From assembly GCF_946478785.1 (NCBI RefSeq), contig NZ_CAMLDD010000012.1, forward strand, positions 1 through 64,000: a stretch of 64,000 nt of DNA. Direction: 5' to 3'. Under the pieces are notes generated by a model. It was not told the origin of the DNA, ran no database searches, and was given only the letters and a program-made list of their open reading frames with translations. The position numbers and the translations under genes are program-made. Below, in pieces: positions 12,283-20,400 of the stretch. Source of the DNA: an uncultured Flavobacterium sp. Its GTDB lineage: Bacteria > Bacteroidota > Bacteroidia > Flavobacteriales > Flavobacteriaceae. The stretch's first letter is position 1, and each line of letters opens with the position of its first letter.

Positions 12283-13527
12283 CTAATTATGTTTTGAACT
12301 ACTTGTAATTAAATTATTTTTTAATGGAACAAATAAATCTTTCCCTTCTTCTAGCTTTTTCAAACGCAATAAGGCTTCGATATAATAATAATCTGCATAA
12401 ATAATCGAATAATCTATTTCAGTACCATTAGGATAATGTCCTGTGGAATGTAGTAAGAAAGCTGGGTTTATACCTCTACTTTGGTATCTTGAACTGGATA
12501 ATTCAGCCAACATGCCTTTTGCTTTTTCTAAATAAGTTTGAGCCAAAGCCTCATCTTTTGTATAAGTGGATAATTCTATCAATCCCGAAGCAACTAGTGC
12601 AGCAGCTGAAGCATCTCTTGTTGTATTAGGAATATTTGGGCAATCAAAATCCCAATACGGTATCAAATCTTTTGGCAAACGATCTAAATAGACTTTGGTA
12701 ACCTTATGAGCAAAATCTAAGAATTTAGGATCTTTTGTTTCTCTGTAAACCATCGTATATCCGTAAATTGCCCAACCTTGGCCACGAGCCCACATGCTTG
12801 AATCACTATAGCCTTGATGTGTTACTGCTTTTATTTTTTTACCCGTTTGCTTGTCATAAATCACAACATGGTAGGAGGAATAGTCAGGTCTAAAATGATT
12901 TTTCATCGTTACTGTTGCATGACTAACCGCCATATCATATAACTTTTTACTTCCTCCATTTTTTGATGCCCAAAACAACAATTCTAAATTAATCATATTA
13001 TCCATGATGGTATTGTGTTGTGGCCAATCCATGTTAGGTACCTCTCTTGGCCAAGATAAAATGGTACCTACCTTAGGATTGAATAAAGTAGCCAAAGTAT
13101 CGGCTGTTTTTAGAATGATGTCTTTATACTCTTTATTTTTTGTCAATCGAAGACCATTTCCAAAACTACAAAACACTTGAAAACCTAAATCATGGTCGGC
13201 TGCTGAACGAACCGATAATGGTGTTAAATAGCGACTGTATTTATCGGCTTGTTCTTTCCATTTTAAATCGCCTGTGTATTCATATAAATACCATAAAGTA
13301 CCAGGCCAGAAACCACTTGTCCAGTCTTCAAGACCTACGTAATTCCAGTCTTTACTTCCTGCAGCAATATTTCTAGGAATGCCTAGAGAATCAGGAGTAA
13401 CTGACAAGGTTTTGTTAGCCTGACTCACACAATAGTCTAAATTTTTATCAATATAAAAAGATTTTTCTTCTTTCTTTTGGCAGCTTACCATTGCAATTGT
13501 TAGTGCAAAAAATAACATTTTTTTCAT
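12283..13527 (-). CDS. GH88 unsaturated glucuronyl/galacturonyl hydrolase, lipoprotein
   Basis: The 414-residue protein has a lipobox-type start (AMVSCQKK), so it is probably a lipoprotein. The alpha6/alpha6-barrel motifs of GH88 are present: GLEDWTSGFWPG, HDLGFQVF and MDNMINLELLFWAS, whose Asp residues are the catalytic pair in family 88, and SDSSMWARGQGWAIYG. GH88 enzymes hydrate the 4,5-unsaturated uronic acid left by a polysaccharide lyase. This pairs functionally with the alginate-lyase-fold proteins encoded in the same PUL. Its presence is the best evidence that the target polymer contains uronic acid cut by a lyase. Confidence 0.92.
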   Translation of the reverse strand: MKKMLFFALTIAMVSCQKKEEKSFYIDKNLDYCVSQANKTLSVTPDSLGIPRNIAAGSKDWNYVGLEDWTSGFWPGTLWYLYEYTGDLKWKEQADKYSRYLTPLSVRSAADHDLGFQVFCSFGNGLRLTKNKEYKDIILKTADTLATLFNPKVGTILSWPREVPNMDWPQHNTIMDNMINLELLFWASKNGGSKKLYDMAVSHATVTMKNHFRPDYSSYHVVIYDKQTGKKIKAVTHQGYSDSSMWARGQGWAIYGYTMVYRETKDPKFLDFAHKVTKVYLDRLPKDLIPYWDFDCPNIPNTTRDASAAALVASGLIELSTYTKDEALAQTYLEKAKGMLAELSSSRYQSRGINPAFLLHSTGHYPNGTEIDYSIIYADYYYIEALLRLKKLEEGKDLFVPLKNNLITSSSKHN

Positions 13528-13571
13528 TTTATCGATTTACTATTGCTCTTCTATTTTTTTATATCTCTATT

Positions 13572-15236
13572 TTATTTTGAAACTCTAAACCAATCAAAAT
13601 CGGCATAACTTCCCATTCTTACCTTATTTTCACTTACTGAAAAAATGCCCATTTTAGCACTAATCCATAAGTCTTTTTGTGCTTTAAAGTTTTCTCCAAT
13701 GGATTGGTATTTAATTCCGTCTTCACTATAACTAAAAGAACAATTGGCATCTGGCCCTTTTACTTCCATTCTTAAAAAGACCTCATTTTTTTCAAGCTTT
13801 TTCTTTTCAATAATTTTTTCTGACTTTCCATTAATGGCATCCGCACAAGTCACTTGTTTTACCAAAAAACTTCCTTCTTCAAGACTAATTCCTACATAAG
13901 CATAGGACTGTCCCATCATCAATAATCCTGCGGTTTTTCCAGTGGTGTCCCATTCTATATTCAACTTTACTTTAGTTGTCACAGTAAAATTTTCGGCGGG
14001 TAATTTTTGTAATAATAAATTAGGAACATCCCATAAATTGGGTAAGTCTTTTTTACTCATTGAAAAAAGTCTCAAATAATTTGTTCCTGGAATTTGAGCA
14101 CTCCATCTAATGGATGAATTCCCATACCATTGCCATTGAATTCCATATATTCCATTGTCAAATTCATCACTATCTTGCGGCGTTTGGATAGGGTATTGTT
14201 TTCCAACATTCGGTTTTTTGTATTGCGAAACAGGCTCTCCAATTCCATTTCCATCGAAATCTTTTCCCATTTCTGGCCAATCATTCTTCCAACTCATGGG
14301 TTCTAAAAACAATACTCTTCCATACACATCCTTATCTTGAAAATGTACAAACCAAGAATCTCCATTTTGGGTGGTTACCCAAGCTCCTTGATGCGGTCCA
14401 TTTATGGCGGTACTCCCCTGTTCTAAAACTACTTTTTCTTCATAAGGCCCATAAATATTTTTGGAACGCAATACCAATTGCCATCCTGTAGCAACACCTC
14501 CCGCAGGAGCAAAAATGTAATAATAGCCCTCTTTCTTGTACAACTTTGGTCCTTCAACGGTATGATGCTTTCCATGTCCGTCAAAAACATTTTTTCCCTC
14601 GTCAATAACTTTAGTGCCTTCACTGTTCATTTGATTAATAGTCAACAGGCTGTTAATTCCTGCACGACTTCCTGCCCAGGCATGAATCAAATAAGTATTT
14701 TCTCCATCCCATAGCGGACAAGGGTCTATAATTCCTTTTCCCTCCATTACCAAAACGGGTGCTTCCCAGGCTACTGCAGGATTTTTGGTTTTTACCATAT
14801 ACACTCCAAAATCAGGATCGCCCCAATAGATATAAAATTCATTCTTATGGTATCTGATTACAGGTGCCCAAACTCCTTTGCTATGTTGGGGAACATCAAA
14901 TACTTTTTCTGGAACTATTTTGTTAATTGCATAATTAATAATGGTCCAATTCACCAAATCCTTCGAATGTAAAATCGGTAATCCCGGAGCACAATTAAAA
15001 CTACTCGCCGTCATATAAAAATCATCACCCACCCGAATCACATCCGGATCAGAATAATCAGCATGAAGGATTGGATTGATATAGGTTCCGTCTTCTTGAT
15101 CGGATTTCCAAACCTCAGATACATATTTAGTTTTATTAATTTCTTGTTGAATATTGGCGCTGCTTTTCTTATCAAGAGAACTACATCCATTGATAACTAA
15201 AACACCTACAACAAGAAAAAAACTTTTATTAATCAT
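13572..15236 (-). CDS. GH43 beta-xylosidase/arabinosidase-type lipoprotein with C-terminal beta-sandwich
   Basis: The 554-residue protein has a lipobox (VINGCSS). The five-bladed propeller (about 50-350) contains the base Asp in HADYSDPDVI, the second Asp in IDPCPLWDG and the acid Glu in TVEGPKLYK. A C-terminal concanavalin-like domain (GH43_C2/DUF1349 type, about 360-550) ends in YADFDWFRVSK. This domain pairing is typical of GH43 exo-acting beta-xylosidases and arabinofuranosidases. It starts 2 bp after the DUF4861 gene stop and so is co-transcribed. A broken copy of the same kind of C-terminal domain is at 62452-63027, which belongs to a different enzyme. Confidence 0.9.
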   Translation of the reverse strand: MINKSFFLVVGVLVINGCSSLDKKSSANIQQEINKTKYVSEVWKSDQEDGTYINPILHADYSDPDVIRVGDDFYMTASSFNCAPGLPILHSKDLVNWTIINYAINKIVPEKVFDVPQHSKGVWAPVIRYHKNEFYIYWGDPDFGVYMVKTKNPAVAWEAPVLVMEGKGIIDPCPLWDGENTYLIHAWAGSRAGINSLLTINQMNSEGTKVIDEGKNVFDGHGKHHTVEGPKLYKKEGYYYIFAPAGGVATGWQLVLRSKNIYGPYEEKVVLEQGSTAINGPHQGAWVTTQNGDSWFVHFQDKDVYGRVLFLEPMSWKNDWPEMGKDFDGNGIGEPVSQYKKPNVGKQYPIQTPQDSDEFDNGIYGIQWQWYGNSSIRWSAQIPGTNYLRLFSMSKKDLPNLWDVPNLLLQKLPAENFTVTTKVKLNIEWDTTGKTAGLLMMGQSYAYVGISLEEGSFLVKQVTCADAINGKSEKIIEKKKLEKNEVFLRMEVKGPDANCSFSYSEDGIKYQSIGENFKAQKDLWISAKMGIFSVSENKVRMGSYADFDWFRVSK

Positions 15237-15238
15237 TT

Positions 15239-16525
15239 TTATTTAATTTTTACCAAAAGGGGATTTTTAATAATTTCGGCTTGTTTCTCTAATAAGGCAT
15301 CCCAATCCTTAACAGATTGCACTTGACCACTTTTTGTCCATGCAAAACCTGCATAATAATTCAATGTATAAATATTTGGTTCTATTACTTCGTTAATTTC
15401 AGTTTGGACAGCATGTCGATACTTATGAGTTAAATATGTAATATTTAAAGTCGATTTTAAATTTCCAGGGTTTGTAACTACCAAAATCTGACTTTGATCA
15501 GCAGCTTTCGAATGATGATTCATGGCTGTTTTTACAATTGTTGGATCAATCACAATTCCTTCTCCTACATAAGAATCATCAATAGGTTCCCAATGGCGGA
15601 AAATTCCATTTTGTACATTGATAGCAACAGCACCTTTTTCCTGGTGTAGTGTGATTCCTAAAGTATAATTTGGAATTGCACTTGAAGTGCTAATTGTATT
15701 TTCAAATTTTGAAAAATTAGAACCTAAATCAAGTGAAACTCTTTTAGTTTCTTTCACTCCGTATTTACTCCAAGGGGCATAATCTAATTCGAAAATGGTA
15801 CGTAGTGGACCTACTGCAATTAATCTGTATTTTACATAGTTTTTAGAGATGTGTAAACTATCCTTTTCCCAGATTCCTGTTCCTCCCGTACCGCGACTGC
15901 TACCTACATGATAAGGATCATAACCTTCTCCATGCTCAATGTGATAATAACCAGCATCTTTTACATTCTTAGCATACCAAGAATCAATAATCGAATAATT
16001 TACTTTTTTTAGCCAAAGGTCAATACCACTCGAAAGTGTTCCATCTGATCTTCCTGCTTCAGTCAATCGTTGTGCTTCTGGACCATAGGTACGAAAAGCT
16101 ACTTTATCATTTTCCCAAGCAAAATCATCTATTCGTTCCGGAACAAAACGAGCATAGGTTGTAATATTGCTTTTTGGGGTAGAAAGACTTGAGTCTGAAA
16201 AAAATGTATAAACAGCTTTTGAATTGGCAGGAACAGTAGCCTGAAATAACAATTCATCTGGAGTTCCGTCTTGATTAACATCTACTAATTGTGTAACCAA
16301 TAATTTTCCGTTTTCATCTTTAACTAATAATGAACTAAAATCATTAAGCTTAGCAATCCATTTGTACTTATTCAATTTGATAGATACAATTTCATTTCTA
16401 TTAAATTGAAGTGTATTTTGAATCACTATTTTTTTGTTTAATTTACTTTTAGCAGTACTACTAAAACTGGAAAACAACATTAGAATTCCTAAAAAAATCG
16501 CCATTTGGTTTAAACTCGATCTCAT
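15239..16525 (-). CDS. DUF4861 family secreted protein
   Basis: The 428-residue protein has a signal peptide (STAKS region). The rest resembles the DUF4861 family of Bacteroidota PULs, with segments such as YGPEAQRLTEAGRSDGT, YHIEHGEGYDPYHVGSSRG and YNLNYYAGFAWTKSG. No catalytic activity is established to my knowledge. The family commonly sits next to GH88/GH105 and lyase genes, as here, so a role in uronate oligosaccharide processing is a guess from context. It is the first intact gene of the second enzyme block. A GH97 remnant and the repeated upstream element lie before it. Confidence 0.75.
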   Translation of the reverse strand: MRSSLNQMAIFLGILMLFSSFSSTAKSKLNKKIVIQNTLQFNRNEIVSIKLNKYKWIAKLNDFSSLLVKDENGKLLVTQLVDVNQDGTPDELLFQATVPANSKAVYTFFSDSSLSTPKSNITTYARFVPERIDDFAWENDKVAFRTYGPEAQRLTEAGRSDGTLSSGIDLWLKKVNYSIIDSWYAKNVKDAGYYHIEHGEGYDPYHVGSSRGTGGTGIWEKDSLHISKNYVKYRLIAVGPLRTIFELDYAPWSKYGVKETKRVSLDLGSNFSKFENTISTSSAIPNYTLGITLHQEKGAVAINVQNGIFRHWEPIDDSYVGEGIVIDPTIVKTAMNHHSKAADQSQILVVTNPGNLKSTLNITYLTHKYRHAVQTEINEVIEPNIYTLNYYAGFAWTKSGQVQSVKDWDALLEKQAEIIKNPLLVKIK

Positions 16526-16555
16526 TTCTATTTAATTTCTATTATTTAAAAACTA

Positions 16556-16850
16556 TTATTTAATTTCCTCTGTCATCCAAATCGCTGATCCACCAGATGC
16601 TTTTAAATCTAATTTTAGTTTTTGCATCTTTTTTAATCACAATATCTTTTAAGGCTACCTGAGTTTTGGTTTTTCACTTTTTCATCATCTTGATAGATTC
16701 TGGCTCTGTATTTCTTTTTGGGTCTAAAAAAATCAAAATTTAACTTTAAACTTTTTTGCTTCATTATTGGTAATAGCTTCAGTTTGGGCATAACTCGCAG
16801 TAACGAACAAATAAAAAAAAGCTAAAAAAAGAGTGTAAGTAATTAGAATA
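16556..16850 (-). pseudogene. GH97 remnant: signal peptide joined to C-terminal tail
   Basis: Translation of the minus strand shows a secretion-signal-like stretch (FLFVTASYAQTEAI) running straight into a GH97-type C-terminal domain: KKKYRARIYQDDEKV, then IVIKKDAKTKIR, then SGGSAIWMTEEIK before the stop. The functional copy at 4965-6866 ends the same way (KKYVATIYYDD, then AAGGQAVWI). The barrel and N-terminal domain are missing, there are frameshifts, and no start codon is present. An internal deletion in an ancestral GH97 gene explains this. It was probably once the first gene of the second enzyme block. Confidence 0.65.
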
Positions 16851-17092
16851 AAATAATGTCAGCTTCTTTAAACCATATAAGTCATGTAAGTTTTTGTTTT
16901 ATCCTTGTCTTGCTTATGGTTTTATAAATTAGATCATATAAATTAAAGTGGTGTTTTATATGACAATAAATTATTCGGATTACTTATGTTGATTTTATTC
17001 ATATTCTTTTGATATTTTTTTCTTCTAAACTTAATCTTCTATTAACAATTCATTGACTATCAATTTCAAAATTACCCTGAATACCTAGATTT

Positions 17093-17140
17093 GGATATAA
17101 ATCATAATTCATTTTGTATAAATTATCGTCCATTTTTAAT
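17093..17140 (-). promoter_or_regulatory. Repeated PUL upstream element, copy A
   Basis: This 48-bp block is 43/48 identical, in the same orientation, to 30034-30081. Weaker similarity continues for some tens of bases on both sides. It lies about 240 bp upstream of the GH97 remnant and the DUF4861-GH43-GH88-GH2 block. The other copy lies upstream of susC. Two separately transcribed parts of one PUL sharing such a block suggests a binding site for the hybrid two-component regulator at 30374-34546. The rest of the 878-bp gap holds only the remnant above and a terminator. Confidence 0.55.
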
Positions 17141-17296
17141 GATTATTTATAAAAAGTACTTTTAATAAAAGTCATTCCCGACTGATGATGCCATATTTAA
17201 ATTGTTATTTTTTGGTTTTTAAGAAAAGGAGCTAAAAAATTGTTGATACCTATTCAAAAATTTTGGGATAGTTCTGAAACAATCTACCCTTACATT

Positions 17297-17328
17297 AGAA
17301 AAGGCTCCGATTATAAGAATCGAAGCCT
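17297..17328 (-). terminator. Rho-independent terminator after the 1,864-residue protein gene
   Basis: On the minus strand an 11-bp stem, nearly perfect (aggcttcgatt paired with aatcggagcct), has a short loop and is followed by a T run. It lies about 75 bp after the stop of the gene at 17404-22998 and would end the susC-susD-SGBP-lyase transcript. Confidence 0.75.
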
Positions 17329-17403
17329 AGGCATTTCAACTTACACGCTTTTTAGGATAGTCATTAAAAATAACGATTAGTGATCTATCATCTTTACTAA
17401 AAC

Positions 17404-20400
17404 CTATTCTTTTAGAATCTTTTTAAAAATACTTCCATTTGCATCAGTAACAGTAAGTATGTAAACACCTTTGGCCATTGTACTAAAATCTAACATATAC
17501 GTATTAGTCCTAGTCTTTGTAGTTATTAATAATTTACCCGTGACACTATGCAACATTATTTGTACTTCTTTACCATCATTATTATTAAGTAACACTGTAA
17601 GTATATCTAATACTGGATTTGGGTAAACTTTAAGTTCTGCTGTTTCCAATTCATCTATAGACAATATCTTTTGGGACTCTCTACTTTTCTTCAGATAATT
17701 AGTATCTGCACCTGGTTCTATACCATATACAAGTGCTCCTTTATGGTATACTGTGATATGGCTATTTTCTGCAAATGGCGCTTTTGGTAAATATGAATAG
17801 TCATCTAACTCTTCAAACTTCAACCAGTTTGATTTTGTAATACGGTATTGGATATTCCCAGTACTACTCAAAGGATAGAGCGTTCCTACTAATGAATCCA
17901 ATGTTATTTCAAAATAAGTGTCTGCTCCGGCAACAGAAGAACTAAGTTCCACAAATTGTCCTGAAATATTTGATCCTCCTAATGCCGCATAATCCATCCA
18001 ATATTTTAGGTCAGCATCACTGTCTTTGGTGAACCAATACCTAATGGACAAATCTTTATAATCTATCGACATATTCCCTTCATTGTTAAGTTTAAGGAAC
18101 GTATGCATCTTATTCATATTGGTATCGTCATTTTTATTTTCCGAATATACTTTAAGGTTCAATTCCGGTGTTACAGCTCCAGGCTCTGTACCCCATACCA
18201 GTAATCCGTTTCTATACAATGTAATCTGTTCATTCTCTACATAGCCAGGATTGGATTGGTACGAATAATCATCCGTTTCATCAAAATTTGACCAATCGGA
18301 GTTTGAAAGCTTTGACTGGATAGATCCTGAATCAACACCCGGCATTAAGTTGCCCGAAGACTCATCAAATCTATATTCTATATACCCCAAAGCACCTTCA
18401 TGCGGTTCAGGCAGGGACACATAGTTCAATGAAATCTTATTATTCCCCAATTGCGCATAATCAATCCAAGTATTGATCCCTGCATAATTCTCTGCCGTAA
18501 ACCAGTAGCGAATCGATAGTTCACTATAGGCAACACTTATAGCATCGTTGTTTTCAATTTGCAAATGGGGTTTAACATAGCCATTTGATGTACTTCCATT
18601 GTCTCCATTCTTATACAATATCTTAAAATCCAATGGCAACACATTAAAGGTTTGATCTACAGGCTCAACAGGGTAATAAATACTATCCCCTATCTGTGAA
18701 GCTGTGATAATACTTGTACCCACTCCATTGATATGTAGTTTGTTTCCATCAACAATGGTCGCTATTGTGGTATCGGAACTACTGTATGTGATTGGCAAAC
18801 CTGAGCTTGTAACAGCTGAAAGCTCAAAATCAACATCACCAATATATTTAACAGGCATAGAAGAGAAATCAATAGTTTGATTTTTCTTAATCATTAGCTC
18901 TACAGTATAAGTACTGGAACCATAATAATTGGTAGCTGTTATATCAACAGGAAAGCTTCCTGCTGCATTAGGTATACCTGAAATAATACCCATACAGGCA
19001 TCCATCCTTAATCCATCTGGCAGACCTAAGGCTGAGAATTTTTCTGGCTTAGTGGACGCTACGGTTGAATATTGGAATTCCGAACCGTATGTACCCTCTA
19101 CAATACTCTCACTACTAAATTCCGGTAATTGAGCGGGCAGTCCATAAAACTCAAGTTCAGCAATACTTCCGTAACCATTTGGTGAATAGTATCGAATATA
19201 ACGAAAGCCTTTAGTATTGGAAATAGTTTGTTCTGTCATCACCCATTCATCGGGTTTTGAAATAAAAAACAATACTTCGGCATCACTAAAATTTGGGGTG
19301 TTAGCGCCTTGAATTTGAGATCCATTCATACGGTGCGAAAGACCGATGCGTGGCGAGTAACGTACTTTTGTGATTACACTCCTGCCATCTTCACCCAAAT
19401 CGTACCCAACCCAGGCAGTATTTATCGGGGCATCAAAATATGTCCTTATATCCCCATCTATAGCTGCCTCCTTGGTCGTAGCGGGATTATTGCCCCCAGA
19501 ACCCACAGTACCTATCAATATACCTGAAAGTTTGATCCCAAATAAAGGACCTGATGGTGATGAATCCGCACTTTCGCCTACACTATTAATGGTCGACACG
19601 GTGTAGAAGTATTTTTCGCAGTTAACTGCTGTCATATCTACGTAACTAGTATCAACTACGTTAGCAATCACCTCAAACGGCCCTTCTATACTTGTACCCC
19701 TTTTGACGTTGTAACCCGTTCCTCCCAGAGAAGGTGTCCAAGTCAATGATATTTGGTTGTTTCCTGCAACAGTAGACAGGTTTTTCGGAGTTGCTGGTGG
19801 CAAATACGCGAAAGCCATTTCTGCTATCTCTAAAGCGCTTAATGCCTTGCTGTATATCCTGAAATCATCCACCTGCCCTGCTAACAAAGGATCAGGCCAC
19901 TGCGATTTACCCAAGTAATTTTTCGTGGTGTTGCCGAGCGTTGAGGGGTTAAGGGTCATATTCGTATTTCGGCCTACTTCTACTCCATCCAAGTATAGAA
20001 TAGCTGTAGATCCGGATTGCGTAACGGCCAGGTGATACCATCTCCCTGTGGTTAAAGAAGCACTTGTATTAATTTGCTGCTCGCTGCCGCCATTTTTTAT
20101 GGCATATCTCAGCCTACTGTTTTGTCCGTTTTTTGGTATGAGAAACATATAGTTGTTTGTCCCTGAACCAAAGTCAAAAACACGTGCCCAGTTATCTGCT
20201 TTATCCAGCTTTATCCAGCTAGAGATACTAAAGTCTGTCAAATGATTTATAATTCCTTCAGGGAGCGTCACATACCCGTTAACGCCATCCAAACTAACTG
20301 CGTTGTCTATAAGGCCTTCTGAAAATGTTACTCCCGAATTCAAAGTTCCTGCATTGTTACCCCAGAAGTCAGCAGCATTTGTACCGGCTGTTTCGTCAAA